From positions 62,001-126,000 of the forward strand of contig NZ_SWKP01000009.1 of NCBI RefSeq assembly GCF_005871165.1: a stretch of 64,000 bases of DNA, written 5' to 3'. The notes beneath the pieces were generated by a model, which did no database searches, had not been told where the DNA came from, and saw only the letters and a program-made list of their open reading frames with translations. Within the stretch, counting starts at the first letter, position 1. Every line of letters begins with the position of its first letter. This DNA is from Maricaulis alexandrii (GTDB lineage: Bacteria > Pseudomonadota > Alphaproteobacteria > Caulobacterales > Maricaulaceae). The translations under genes and the position numbers were made by a program. Of this stretch, positions 43,179-52,244 are shown one piece after another.

Positions 43179-43184
43179 TAGCCG

Positions 43185-43194
43185 GCCTTCACCG
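43185..43194. repeat. Target-site duplication, right copy
   Basis: GCCTTCACCG, identical to 33174-33183 and marking the other edge of the element. Confidence 0.85.
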
Positions 43195-43843
43195 CATCCT
43201 CGCTGTCACGATGCGCCGTATAGGTCTCGCCCAGCACCTCGCTCATCGCGGCATCAAACGTCTGCGCGCCGGTGATCTGCACCAGAAGATGCGACAGCAG
43301 GACATAGCCATAGGTCGTGTATTCGCTCTCCCCCTCGGCCGGCGGACTCAGCGGATCATTGATGAAATGCCCCAGCGCATCAGCCGGCACCGCACAACGC
43401 CGCTCGGAGAAGGCAATCCAGTCCGCCTCGGACGTGTAGTGACGCACCCCAGCGCGGTGATCGATCAGCTGGCGCAGGGACACGGCGTCATAATGCGCGG
43501 GCAGGTCCGGATCGATCGCGCGCACCGGCGTGTCCAGATCCAGATCCCGCGTCTGTTCCAGGCGCAGATAGGCCAGCGCCACCATCAGCTTGGCGACGGA
43601 ATAGACATTATAGTCCTGCGCCACACCATCACTGGGCAGGCGGTTCATGCCGCCCTCGGCCTCCCAGGCGATCTCGCCATCCACCATGACCGTGGCGTTG
43701 AGCGCGGGGTATTGCGCCGCCATCGTGTCGAACAGGGCTTGCGCCCGTTCGTCCGGCGAGGGCACGGTCTGCGCGCAGGCCGCCGTGGACAGAAACAGGC
43801 CCGCCAGCAACTCGGTGCCCAGCTGACTTCTTGAATTCAACAT
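43185..43843 (-). pseudogene. Serine hydrolase (beta-lactamase class C family), N-terminal part
   Basis: This encodes a signal peptide (cleavage near ACAQ), the SxxK motif YSVAKLMVALAYLR, and the Tyr motif region TTYGYVLLSHL. After SEDAVKA it meets a stop in the transposon end. Joined to 32801-33182 it makes a protein of about 345 residues, normal for periplasmic class C serine hydrolases. Duplicated sequence at the join is GCCTTCACCG. The truncated product would lack the HSGG motif. Confidence 0.9.
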
Positions 43844-43925
43844 GCTTTATCCTGTGATTGCGAATGCCGTCTCGGCCCGCACAATCGCGCAGACAATGCC
43901 TTGTTCCAGAAGTGAAATCGGCTGA

Positions 43926-45401
43926 ATGGCTCGTATCCCGGATGAATGGCTCAACGCCCTGCAGCCGGCCCGCACCGGGCTGGAAGCGCTGGCGCTGTGT
44001 GCCCTCGTCCTGGCCGCCCTGCTCTTCAGTCCCCAGCCCCGGATCGACCTGACCGCGCCGCCGCCATTGCGCCATGTCGACGGGTCTGACGGACTGGCAC
44101 GCTGGCAGGCCGCCCCGGAGACCGGCGAGCGTCTGCCCTTCTACGCGCTGGACCGGCCGGACGAAGAAGCCTGGCTGATCTGGCAAGATGTGCCGCTCGA
44201 CCGGGACGGGGTTCCGCCCGCCCTTCTGCTCGCCGGCCCCTTCTCGGCCGAGATTGTCTTCAATGGTGAGGTGATCGGCGCCAAGGGCCAGCCGGGTCCG
44301 GATGCCACGCGCGAGCGCGCCGGACCGATCGAGCATGTCACCGCCCTGCCCGCCCGCCTGATCCGGGATGAGGGCAACTGGATCGCCCTGCGCCTGTCCA
44401 GCCATCATGCGGGCTATCAGCCGCACACCCTGGTCCAGGCCGTCTTCGTCATTCCCTACATGGATGATGCCCGCCGGCCGGTCCGCTACTACCTCCCTCT
44501 GGTCATCACCGGCAGCATCCTGCTCGCCCTGGTCATCGCGCTCATCCTGCGGACCCGACAGACTGCAGACCGGCGCGGACTTTGGCTGATCACCGCCATG
44601 GTCGGACTGATCCTGGCCGGTGCAGCGGAAATTTCACGCTCCCTGATCAATTATCCCTATGACTGGCACCAGCCACGCCAGGCGATCAGCCTGCTCGGCC
44701 TGATCCTGTTCGGGCTCGGCCTTCTGCGTTTCCTGCAAGTGCGATGGCCCGCCGGCGCGGTCCGCATCGCCCAGGCCTGGATCGGGGTCACGGGCCTGCT
44801 CGTTCTCGCGGCCGCGCTCGGCATGACGGGATATGATGGCAAATCCGCCGTGGCGACGGCCGTGATGGCGGTCTCCGCCACCGCCTGGCTGGCCTGGCGC
44901 GGCGACGCATCGGGACGGGTTCTGGCCGTCGGACTGGCTGTGATGGCGGCCTACGCCCTGCGCTGGCCCAGCGATATCATCGACCGGGGCATCTACGCCT
45001 TCACCCTGGCCCTGTTCGCCTGGCCGGCCATTCGCCAGCCCGGCTTTCTCCTGCCCGATCCGGAGGCCCCGCGCGAGCGCGTGGCCCTGCAGATGACGGG
45101 ACGGACCCTGTATGTGGAGATCGCGGCGATCAGCTTCCTGAAAGCGGCCGGCAATTACACCGAAATCCATCTGCGCAGCGGCGCGCAGCACCTGGACAAC
45201 CGCAATCTGGGGCAGATGCTGGACGTCCTGCCGGCGGACCGCTTCTTCCGGCTGCATCGCAGCCATGCCGTCAATCTGGATGAGGCCGAAGCGCTCACCG
45301 CCTCAGCGGGAAGCCGTTACCGGCTGCAGCTGAAAAGCGGCCAAAGCCTGCCGGTCAGCCGCAGCCAGGTCGCCGGGCTCAGGGCCCGGCTGGCGCGCTA
45401 G
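43926..45401 (+). CDS. Membrane-bound LytTR-family transcriptional regulator
   Basis: A 491-residue protein. Residues 1-35 include a first hydrophobic segment. A predicted extracytoplasmic domain of about 150 residues follows, then about seven membrane helices (from YYLPLVITGSILLALVIALI onward) and a C-terminal LytTR DNA-binding domain (about 390-491, with FLKAAGNYTEIHLRSG and FFRLHRSHAVNL). It would sense an external signal and bind promoters directly. It is divergent from the split serine hydrolase, which may be its target. Confidence 0.9.
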   Translation: MARIPDEWLNALQPARTGLEALALCALVLAALLFSPQPRIDLTAPPPLRHVDGSDGLARWQAAPETGERLPFYALDRPDEEAWLIWQDVPLDRDGVPPALLLAGPFSAEIVFNGEVIGAKGQPGPDATRERAGPIEHVTALPARLIRDEGNWIALRLSSHHAGYQPHTLVQAVFVIPYMDDARRPVRYYLPLVITGSILLALVIALILRTRQTADRRGLWLITAMVGLILAGAAEISRSLINYPYDWHQPRQAISLLGLILFGLGLLRFLQVRWPAGAVRIAQAWIGVTGLLVLAAALGMTGYDGKSAVATAVMAVSATAWLAWRGDASGRVLAVGLAVMAAYALRWPSDIIDRGIYAFTLALFAWPAIRQPGFLLPDPEAPRERVALQMTGRTLYVEIAAISFLKAAGNYTEIHLRSGAQHLDNRNLGQMLDVLPADRFFRLHRSHAVNLDEAEALTASAGSRYRLQLKSGQSLPVSRSQVAGLRARLAR

Positions 45402-45559
45402 CGGCGCTTGGCGGCCAGACCGTTATTGGCCAGGTAGGCGTCGACATCCGTGCTGCGCGGCTGCGACTTCACACCGGCGCGCTCGCGGGACCGCTCCATC
45501 GCGCGGTTGATCATGGAATTGGCGTTCATGTAGCGCCAGTCATCAATGCCGTAGAACAT
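45398..45559 (-). CDS. Small protein, 53 residues
   Basis: ATG 45559 is preceded by AAGGAG with good spacing, and the 53-codon frame (MFYGIDDWRYMNANSMINRA onward) has host-like codon use. It ends overlapping the stop of the convergent LytTR gene. The protein is basic and hydrophilic with no known domain. A real gene is likely because of the strong ribosome binding site and clean ends. Confidence 0.6.
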   Translation of the reverse strand: MFYGIDDWRYMNANSMINRAMERSRERAGVKSQPRSTDVDAYLANNGLAAKRR

Positions 45560-45702
45560 CGGGAACTCCTTGGGGTTGGCGCGCCGTTTGCGCGCCTTTG
45601 CGCCGCTTCACAATCCCCGCAAGCGCAAGCCCCGTTTGCGCTTTTGCATGCCCTGAATGTCGCCCATTGAATGGAGCCCGCCAGAGGCCTAGTGTCCGCG
45701 CC

Positions 45703-47541
45703 ATGACCCAGATGATTTCCCAGACTTTCGACGTCAAAGGCGGCCCGCACTACGGTCGCGAGAACGTCCCCAAGCTCCGTGCCGCGCTGGATGAACTCGG
45801 CCTGGACGGTTTCCTGATCCCGCACGAGGACGAGTACGACAATGAGTACCTGCCCGACTGCAATGAGCGCCTGCTCTGGGTGACCGGCTTCTCCGGTTCC
45901 GCCGGGGCTGCGCTGGTCATGAAGGACCGGGCCGCCGTCTTCGTCGACGGCCGCTATACGCTGCAGGTCAAGGACCAGGTCGATGGCAGCATTTTCGACT
46001 ATTGCGACCTCGTCGGTCAGGGCCTGTATGGCTGGATCGAGGAGCATGGCCGCAAGGGTGAAAAGATCGGCTATGACGCCCGTCTCCACTCCCCCGCCGC
46101 GCTCAACCTCCTGCGCACCGCCGCCCAGCGCGCCGGCGTGACCCTGGTCTCCGTCGACACCAATCCGGTCGACACCGCCTGGACCGACCGTCCGGCCGCG
46201 CCGAAAACACCGGTCGTGCCGCACCCGATTGAGTTTGCCGGCGAGGACCATGCCTCCAAGCGCTCACGCATCGGCATTGCCATCCGCAAGGGCGGCGCTG
46301 ACGCCGCCGTGATCACGGCTCCGCCCTCGATCGCCTGGCTGTTCAATGTCCGCGGCAGCGACGTGTCCCGTTCGCCACTGCCCCTCTCCGCCGCCATCAT
46401 CGAGGCGGACGGCACGGCGACCTTCTTCGTCGACCCGGACAAGATCACCGACGAGACCCGCGCGCATCTGGGCAATGAGATCGCCCTGCGTCCGGAGAGC
46501 GAGTTCGGTGACGGCCTGGCGGCCTGCCAGGGCAAGACCGTCCGCGTCGACCCGACGACCGCTTCGGCCTGGGTGCTGGAAACGCTCGAAGCCGGCGGTG
46601 CCAGCGTGCAGCAGCTGGAAGACCCGGTCATGCGTCCCAAGGCCCAGAAGAATGCGGCCGAAGTGGAAGGCTCGCGCCAGGCCCATATCCGCGATGGCGG
46701 CGCCATCGTGAAATTCCTGCACTGGCTCGATACCGAGGCCCAGTCCGGCGAGATCGACGAGATCCAGGCGGCGCAAAAGCTGGAAAGCCTCCGCAAGACC
46801 CTGCCGGAACTGCGCGACCTCTCCTTCGACACGATCTCCGGGGCCCAGGGCAATGGCGCCTTCGCCCACTATCGTGTTTCCGAAGAGACCAATCTCAAAC
46901 TCGCCAAGGGCTCACTCTACCTCGTCGATAGTGGCGGCCAGTATCCCGATGGCACGACGGATATCACCCGGACCGTGCCGATCGGCGAACCGACCGCGGA
47001 AATGCGCACCCAGTTCACGCGCGTGCTGAAGGGGCATATCGCCCTGTCCATGGTTCGCTTCCCGAAAGGAACGACCGGTACCCAGCTGGACATCCTGGCG
47101 CGCTTCAGCCTGTGGCAGGCCGGCTTCGACTATGATCATGGCACCGGCCATGGCGTCGGCAGCTTCCTGGGCGTGCATGAGGGCCCGCAGCGCATTGCCA
47201 AGGCGCCCAATGCCGTGCCGCTGGAGCCGGGCATGATCGTCTCCAACGAGCCGGGCTATTACAAGGCTGACGGCTATGGCATCCGGATCGAAAATCTCCA
47301 GGTCGTCACCGACCCGGCGGACATTCCCGGCGGTGAACGCCCGATGCTGGGTTTTGAAACCCTCACCGTGGCACCCATCCACAAGGGGCTGATCGATACC
47401 GGTCTCCTGACCGCCGAGGAACTAGCCTGGCTGGACGGTTATCACGCCCTGGTGCGTGAGCGCGTCCTGCCCCTGGTCGAGGGTGATGTGGCGGACTGGC
47501 TGGTCCGGGCCACCGAGCCGCTCGCTGGCGCACATCCGTGA
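45703..47541 (+). CDS. Xaa-Pro aminopeptidase (M24B family)
   Basis: A 612-residue aminopeptidase P. Two creatinase-like N-terminal domains (PHEDEYDNEYLPDCNERLLW then VTGFSGSAGAA) precede the pita-bread catalytic domain. Metal ligands are expected in LYLVDSGGQYPDGTTDITRT (the two Asp), HGTGHGVGSFL (His), SNEPGYYKADGYGIRIEN (Glu) and the following Glu. It removes N-terminal residues before proline. It is translationally coupled to the lipoprotein gene downstream (GTGA overlap). The start is ATG 45703. Confidence 0.95.
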   Translation: MTQMISQTFDVKGGPHYGRENVPKLRAALDELGLDGFLIPHEDEYDNEYLPDCNERLLWVTGFSGSAGAALVMKDRAAVFVDGRYTLQVKDQVDGSIFDYCDLVGQGLYGWIEEHGRKGEKIGYDARLHSPAALNLLRTAAQRAGVTLVSVDTNPVDTAWTDRPAAPKTPVVPHPIEFAGEDHASKRSRIGIAIRKGGADAAVITAPPSIAWLFNVRGSDVSRSPLPLSAAIIEADGTATFFVDPDKITDETRAHLGNEIALRPESEFGDGLAACQGKTVRVDPTTASAWVLETLEAGGASVQQLEDPVMRPKAQKNAAEVEGSRQAHIRDGGAIVKFLHWLDTEAQSGEIDEIQAAQKLESLRKTLPELRDLSFDTISGAQGNGAFAHYRVSEETNLKLAKGSLYLVDSGGQYPDGTTDITRTVPIGEPTAEMRTQFTRVLKGHIALSMVRFPKGTTGTQLDILARFSLWQAGFDYDHGTGHGVGSFLGVHEGPQRIAKAPNAVPLEPGMIVSNEPGYYKADGYGIRIENLQVVTDPADIPGGERPMLGFETLTVAPIHKGLIDTGLLTAEELAWLDGYHALVRERVLPLVEGDVADWLVRATEPLAGAHP

Positions 47542-48068
47542 TCCGAGCCGGTTTTGTGCTCATGGCAGCCGCCCTTCTGGGCGGCTGCTTTTATTCCGAA
47601 GAGGCGTTGATCGGCCGGTTCGCGCTGGACACGCCCCTGGGAGAGGGCTTTTACAGCCACACGCCCTATCATCCCGATGGCACCCCGTTCGACCGGCCGG
47701 CCTGGTCCGGCGAGATCGAACGCAGCGGCGGCCGCTATGTCTCGGATGATGAAAACTTCCCGCACCAGAACACCCGCCTGCGCGAACTCGCCCCGGGCGT
47801 CTATGCCGCCCAGCGCGAGAGCGAGGGCCGCTATCTCTACGGTCTGGTCTGGGTCTATGAAGGCGGCCGCGTTGCCACCTATCACCAGCCCCAATGCGCC
47901 GACCTGTCAGACACGGCCCGGGAGACATACGAACTCGTTGAACACGACGAGGAACGCGGCGCCTGCGAAATCAGCGACTGGGACCGCCTGTCCGGCGCCC
48001 TGCTGAGCTATATCAGCGAGCATGAGGGCGAGGTTCCGGTGGATGGTGTCTACCGGCGGGTGGATTAA
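47538..48068 (+). CDS. Lipoprotein of unknown function
   Basis: A 176-residue protein with the lipobox LLGGC (Cys 17), so it is lipid-anchored in the envelope. The GTG start overlaps the stop of the aminopeptidase gene. The mature part has two cysteines (QPQCADLSD and GACEISDWDR) that could pair. No domain is recognised. Confidence 0.8.
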   Translation: MIRAGFVLMAAALLGGCFYSEEALIGRFALDTPLGEGFYSHTPYHPDGTPFDRPAWSGEIERSGGRYVSDDENFPHQNTRLRELAPGVYAAQRESEGRYLYGLVWVYEGGRVATYHQPQCADLSDTARETYELVEHDEERGACEISDWDRLSGALLSYISEHEGEVPVDGVYRRVD

Positions 48069-48237
48069 GGTTTCTGACGTCCACCACCCCCTAATCCGTC
48101 ATCCCACGGTGGGGCGCAGCCCCATCCGGGGGACCTGTGCTAACCCGCAGACAGGATGGATGAGGTCCACCGAACAAGCCGGGGGATGACGACGATTTTT
48201 GGCTATGAGAGCGGCAAAACCGTGGATGACAAGCGCT

Positions 48238-48332
48238 GGGTCCTCGCCCTTCACGGGCGAGGGGGACCGCGCGGATGCGCGGTGGAGTGGGTGCTTACAT
48301 CAAAACCGGAAGCGCGCAGCGCTTCACCGTCT
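48238..48332. repeat. Dispersed intergenic repeat, copy 1
   Basis: It contains GGTCCTCGCCCTTCACGGGC, GCGCGGTGGAGTGGGTG and GGAAGCGCGCAGCGCTTCAC. The reverse complement is found at 56360-56452 with a few mismatches and an indel. The rest of the 48069-48330 gap holds only further short palindromes (TCCCACGGTGGGG) and no gene. Confidence 0.7.
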
Positions 48333-48759
48333 AATCGTCGCGGTGGACGCGTTCCTTGCGCTCGTGGCGTTCCTGCGCCTCGAGGCTGAGCGTGGCAACC
48401 GGACGGGCATCCAGGCGGGCCAGCGAGATCGGCTCGCCGGTTTCTTCGCAATAGCCGTAATCATCTTCCTCGATCCGGCGCAGCGCGCTCTCGATCTTGG
48501 AGATCAGCTTGCGCTGGCGGTCGCGGGCACGAAGCTCCAGGGAGCGGTCGGTCTCGGTCGAGGCACGATCAGCCAGGTCCGGCAGCGCGCCCATGTCTTC
48601 CTGAAGGTTTGAAATCGTTGAACGGCTTTCCCGGAGGATCTCGTCCTTCCAGGCCATGAGCTTGCGGCGGAAGTACTCCTTCTGCCGATCATTCATGAAA
48701 TCCTCGTCCTCGGAGGGGACGTAGTCTTTCGGAAGTTCAATGCGTTCAGCTTCGCTCAT
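48331..48759 (-). CDS. dksA: RNA polymerase-binding factor DksA
   Basis: A 142-residue DksA: coiled coil (about residues 20-95, with the tip region GALPDLADRASTETDRSLEL) and a C-terminal globular part. With ppGpp it modulates rRNA and other promoters. The zinc finger has only one Cys (GYCEETGEPISLARLDARPV), so it belongs to the cysteine-poor alphaproteobacterial form and probably folds without zinc. Confidence 0.92.
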   Translation of the reverse strand: MSEAERIELPKDYVPSEDEDFMNDRQKEYFRRKLMAWKDEILRESRSTISNLQEDMGALPDLADRASTETDRSLELRARDRQRKLISKIESALRRIEEDDYGYCEETGEPISLARLDARPVATLSLEAQERHERKERVHRDD

Positions 48760-48954
48760 CGCTTTCCACTCAACTCTACGCCGTTGTGTGCTCTCCCCCA
48801 GAAAGCGGGCCGGAGAATATGCACGGACCTTCCGGAGTCAACGCGCAAGCGCTGTTGCCTGCCGATACCAGTCAGGCAAATAGCGGAATGTGTTGAAGAA
48901 ATTGTGTCATTCCACAGCGATCAAAACCGTGAAAAAACTGCGTGAACTGGCAAT

Positions 48955-49374
48955 TTAGCTGAATTTCGCCAATTCCACGGCCGCCCGAGTCTCGACCTCG
49001 TCGAGTGCCGCTTCCAGCTTGGCGTCATGCGTCTGGTCACGGCGGGTCTGCAGAAGATCCATCAGGGCGACCAGTTTTGCGCGCGGCAGACCGCCTTCCA
49101 GCAGGCCGATCTTGAGCTCGTCGAGCACGTCCAGCAGGCTCATCGCCCGTTCGGTCGCCTTCTTCTTGGCCTGGGTCGCATCCTCCACGCCCTGCAGGGC
49201 GAGGATGGCGTCCACGGACTGAACCGAGCTGGCCGCAGAGGCGCCGCCGGTCGGGGCTGCCGCCTTGGACTGGCTCCCGGATTCAACCTGGAATCCGCTC
49301 CCGCTGGCGCCGGAACTGGTCTTGCGCTTGGCGGCGGATGCCGAAGAGGTCGAGCTGGGTCCCTGGATTTTCAT
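48955..49374 (-). CDS. fliX: Flagellar assembly regulator FliX
   Basis: A 139-residue protein with a Ser/Ala-rich N-terminus (MKIQGPSSTSSASAAKRK) and a conserved C-terminal helical half: SLLDVLDELKIGLLEGGLPR then LVALMDLLQTRRDQ. In Caulobacter FliX couples completion of the class II basal body to FlbD activation of sigma-54 flagellar genes. It is divergent from flgI, as in Caulobacter. Confidence 0.93.
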   Translation of the reverse strand: MKIQGPSSTSSASAAKRKTSSGASGSGFQVESGSQSKAAAPTGGASAASSVQSVDAILALQGVEDATQAKKKATERAMSLLDVLDELKIGLLEGGLPRAKLVALMDLLQTRRDQTHDAKLEAALDEVETRAAVELAKFS

Positions 49375-49572
49375 GTCGCGTGTCCATGCCTCGGTGCGTG
49401 CGTTAATGCATGAGCCGGGCCGCTTAATAGAGGCTTAACTGAGCCCAATTGACCGGCAATTTCTGCCGCCCGCAAGCCCCACCCGGTCATGTTTTCCGCC
49501 CTGCCCGTACCCTGCTTTCGCCTTAACCCATTGTTTTTAAGTGTCTTATTTTATTAACCACGAGCGGCATTC

Positions 49573-49587
49573 TGGCACGGTCTTCGC
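49573..49587 (+). promoter_or_regulatory. Sigma-54 promoter of flgI
   Basis: TGGCAC at 49573 and TCGC at 49584-49587 with the correct 5-base spacer match the -24/-12 consensus TGGCAC-N5-TTGC except for one base. Transcription would begin near 49599, 24 bases before flgI. Confidence 0.75.
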
Positions 49588-49622
49588 AAGGACGTGAGCG
49601 AAACGACCCCGGAGACCGCAAA

Positions 49623-50744
49623 ATGCGTATCATCACCGCCCTGCTGACCGCCCTGATCCTGGCCGTACCGGCCCACGCTTCGTCGCGGATCAAGGACATG
49701 GTCGACATCGAGGACGTCCGCGACAACCAGATCGTCGGCTACGGCCTGGTGGTGGGTCTGGATGGTACCGGCGACAGCCTGCGCAACTCCGCCTTCACCA
49801 ACCAGTCGCTCAACGCGATGCTGGAACGCTTCAACGTCAATACCCGGGATGCGAACCTGAACACGCGCAATGTGGCCGCCGTGATGGTCACGGCCTCCCT
49901 GCCCGCCTTCTCCAGCCAGGGCACCCGGATCGATGTGACGATCTCCGCCATCGGCGATGCCGGCTCCCTGCAGGGCGGCACGCTGATCGCCACCCCGCTG
50001 CTCGACAGTTCCGGCCGCACCTGGGCCGTCGCCCAGGGCTCCATGACGGTGGGCGGTTTCCAGGCCCAGGGCGATGCGGCCTCGATCACCCGCGGCGTGC
50101 CGACCTCGGGCCGGATCGCCAATGGCGCCATCGTGGAAAACCCCTTCGCGGGCACCGGCATCGATCCGTGGGCCGAAATCGCCAATCGCGACAGCCTGGC
50201 CCTCTCCCTGCGCAATCCGGACTTCACCACGGCGCGCCGCATGGCCAGCGCCATCAATGCCTATGTCGGCGCCGGCACGGCCCGCGCGGAAAACCCGTCC
50301 ACCGTCCGCCTGAGCCGTCCGGCCAGTTTCCGCGGTGACATGATCGACCTGATCTCCGAAATCGAACAGCTGCGTGTCGAGGCTGACCAGCCCGCCCGCA
50401 TCATCATCGACGAGAATACCGGCACGATCGTCATGGGCGAGAATGTCCGCGTTTCCACCGTCGCCATCGCCCAGGGCAATCTGACCATCACCGTCACCGA
50501 GACGCCGATCGCCAGCCAGCCCAACCCGTTCGCCGATGCCGGCCAGACCGAAGTCCTGCCGCGCACCCAGGTGACCGCGGAAGAGGACACGATGCAGCTG
50601 GGCGTGCTCGACCAGGGTGGTGTCTCCCTGCGCGAGCTGGTGGACGGCCTCAACGCGATGGGCGTCACGCCGCGCGACATGATCACCATCCTGCAGGCCA
50701 TCAAGGCCGCCGGCGCCCTGCAAGCCGAAATCGAGGTCCTGTAA
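49623..50744 (+). CDS. flgI: Flagellar P-ring protein FlgI
   Basis: A 373-residue exported protein (signal peptide 1-19, ending AHA) that forms the periplasmic P ring around the rod. Conserved sequences are RIKDMVDIEDVRDNQIVGYG and LVVGLDGTGDSL near the N-terminus and GVTPRDMITILQAIKAAGAL at the end. Two bases separate it from flgJ. Confidence 0.97.
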   Translation: MRIITALLTALILAVPAHASSRIKDMVDIEDVRDNQIVGYGLVVGLDGTGDSLRNSAFTNQSLNAMLERFNVNTRDANLNTRNVAAVMVTASLPAFSSQGTRIDVTISAIGDAGSLQGGTLIATPLLDSSGRTWAVAQGSMTVGGFQAQGDAASITRGVPTSGRIANGAIVENPFAGTGIDPWAEIANRDSLALSLRNPDFTTARRMASAINAYVGAGTARAENPSTVRLSRPASFRGDMIDLISEIEQLRVEADQPARIIIDENTGTIVMGENVRVSTVAIAQGNLTITVTETPIASQPNPFADAGQTEVLPRTQVTAEEDTMQLGVLDQGGVSLRELVDGLNAMGVTPRDMITILQAIKAAGALQAEIEVL

Positions 50745-50746
50745 TC

Positions 50747-51073
50747 ATGGACGGCCTGCTGGAACTCCAGATGGCGAATGCCACCGCGACCGGGCGCACC
50801 CAGGGTGCCCCGAACATCGAGGGTGTGCGCTCCGAGGCGGAAGCCCGCCAGGTCGCCGAAGAGTTTGAAAGCTTCTTCCTCTCCCAGATGCTGGAACAGA
50901 TGTTCACCGGCGTGGGCGAGGACAATCCCTTCAGCGGCGGCGCCGGCGAACGCGCCTTTCGCGGCCTGCTGCACGAGGAATACGCCAAGGTGATGGCCCG
51001 CAATGGCGGTCTGGGCCTGGCGGATCGACTGACCAGTGAAGTCCTGCGCTACCAGGAAGACGGAGAGCTTTGA
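50747..51073 (+). CDS. flgJ: Rod-binding protein FlgJ (N-terminal domain type, CheL)
   Basis: A 108-residue protein equal to the rod-binding domain of FlgJ, without the muramidase domain found in gammaproteobacteria. Signature: EFESFFLSQMLEQMFTGVGE then FSGGAGERAFRGLLHEEYAK. It helps rod assembly or caps it. Alphaproteobacteria use this short form (CheL in Caulobacter). Confidence 0.92.
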   Translation: MDGLLELQMANATATGRTQGAPNIEGVRSEAEARQVAEEFESFFLSQMLEQMFTGVGEDNPFSGGAGERAFRGLLHEEYAKVMARNGGLGLADRLTSEVLRYQEDGEL

Positions 51074-51075
51074 TC

Positions 51076-51525
51076 ATGAGTGAACTGCACGCTGCCAATC
51101 CGACCGAACGCCTCCAGGCCCTGCTCCGCCTCACCCAGCGTCTGACCGAACTGCTGGAAGAAGAGACCCGCCTGTTCAAGGCCAAGCGTCCCCAGGACGC
51201 GCTCGGCCTGCAGGACGAGAAGACTCAGCTGGCCAACGTCTATCGCGCCGAAGTCGCCCGCACCAAGCAGGACCCGACCCGGTTCGCCACGGCCCCGGCC
51301 CAGCTCAAGACCCTGCTGCGCGAGGCCACCCAGGCCTTCCACGCGGCCCTGTCGGAAAACGGCCATGTCGTGAATGCGCTGAAAACGGTCACCGAAGGCG
51401 TGGTGAAAGCCATTGCCGACGAAGCCGCCCGCCAGCGCTCCGCGCCCGCCGGCTACGGCCCCGGCGCCGCCCATCCGTCCACCCCGCCCAAGGGCTTCGC
51501 CCTCGCGGTGAACCGGACGGCCTGA
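51076..51525 (+). CDS. FlgN-like flagellar protein
   Basis: A 149-residue helical protein. TERLQALLRLTQRLTELLEE then ETRLFKAKRPQDALGLQDEK is like the export chaperone FlgN, and the Pro-rich C-terminus is less conserved. It follows flgJ by two bases and holds the place of flbY in the Caulobacter flgI-cheL-flbY operon. ATG 51076 is preferred to the TTG just upstream. Confidence 0.75.
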   Translation: MSELHAANPTERLQALLRLTQRLTELLEEETRLFKAKRPQDALGLQDEKTQLANVYRAEVARTKQDPTRFATAPAQLKTLLREATQAFHAALSENGHVVNALKTVTEGVVKAIADEAARQRSAPAGYGPGAAHPSTPPKGFALAVNRTA

Positions 51526-51587
51526 TCCACGCCCACCCTTTACACCGCCTCCCGAACCCGCACACCGTAGGGTCCGAGGAGTGCGTG

Positions 51588-52244
51588 ATGAGCGATGAGC
51601 CGATACCCGCCCGCAAGGCCTATCAGGACTGGGCGGCGAGCTATGACAGCCAGGAGAACCGCACGCGCGATCTCGATGCGTTGATCGTGCAGAGTATCGA
51701 CCTGCCGCTGGATGGCGCCCGGGTGATCGAGTTCGGGGCCGGGACCGGCAAGAATACCGCCTATCTCGCCGAACGCGCCGGAACCCTGCTCGCCCTCGAC
51801 CTGTCCAGCGCCATGCTCGACCGGGCCCGCGCGCGTCTTCAGGCTGATCATGTCCGCTTTGCCGAGCATGATGTCACCACGCCCTGGCCGGCCAACGACG
51901 CCTCGGCCGATCTCGTCATCGGCAATCTCGTGCTGGAGCATATCGAGGCGATGGAGCCGGTCTTTACCGAAGCCGCGCGCGTGCTGGTGCCGGGCGGCAC
52001 CCTCTTCATCTGCGAGCTTCACCCGGACCGGCAGGCTTTGGGCAGCCAGGCGCAGCTCCAACAGGACGGCCAGTCCCGCCGGGTCGAGGCCTATCACCAC
52101 ACCCTGTCGGATTATGTACGGGCCGGGGAAGCCGCCGGTCTGGCGCTGTCAGGGATCAATGAGGCCATCGAAGCCGGGGTCGAGGTCTCCGAGACCACGC
52201 CACCGCGCCTGCTCGCCCTCACCTTCACGAAGCCTGACGCCTAG
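51588..52244 (+). CDS. Class I SAM-dependent methyltransferase
   Basis: A 218-residue methyltransferase: YQDWAASYDSQENRTRDLDA at the N-terminus, motif I VIEFGAGTGKNTAYLAERAG, motif II ALDLSSAMLDRAR and motif IV LVIGNLVLEHI. It resembles the small-molecule methyltransferase branch (UbiE/BioC-like). ATG 51588 follows a GAGGAG 8 bases upstream. It ends 4 bases inside flaEY tail to tail. Confidence 0.88.
   Translation: MSDEPIPARKAYQDWAASYDSQENRTRDLDALIVQSIDLPLDGARVIEFGAGTGKNTAYLAERAGTLLALDLSSAMLDRARARLQADHVRFAEHDVTTPWPANDASADLVIGNLVLEHIEAMEPVFTEAARVLVPGGTLFICELHPDRQALGSQAQLQQDGQSRRVEAYHHTLSDYVRAGEAAGLALSGINEAIEAGVEVSETTPPRLLALTFTKPDA

Larger units (their letters stand above)
33183..43184. mobile_element. 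About 10-kb IS1595-type transposon with passenger genes
   Basis: The element is bounded by inverted ends (16 identical bases, GTTGGCGCAAATGCAC, starting five bases inside each edge) and by a 9-10 bp direct duplication of the target. The insertion splits a serine hydrolase gene in frame. The only full transposase, of IS1595/ISXO2 type, is near the right end. Passengers are an IS3 remnant, an incomplete metal-efflux operon, a DUF262/HNH fragment, HTH and antitoxin-like genes and unknown genes. IS1595-family members duplicate about 8 bases and can carry passengers. The extra 1-2 bases here are unexplained. Confidence 0.85.
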
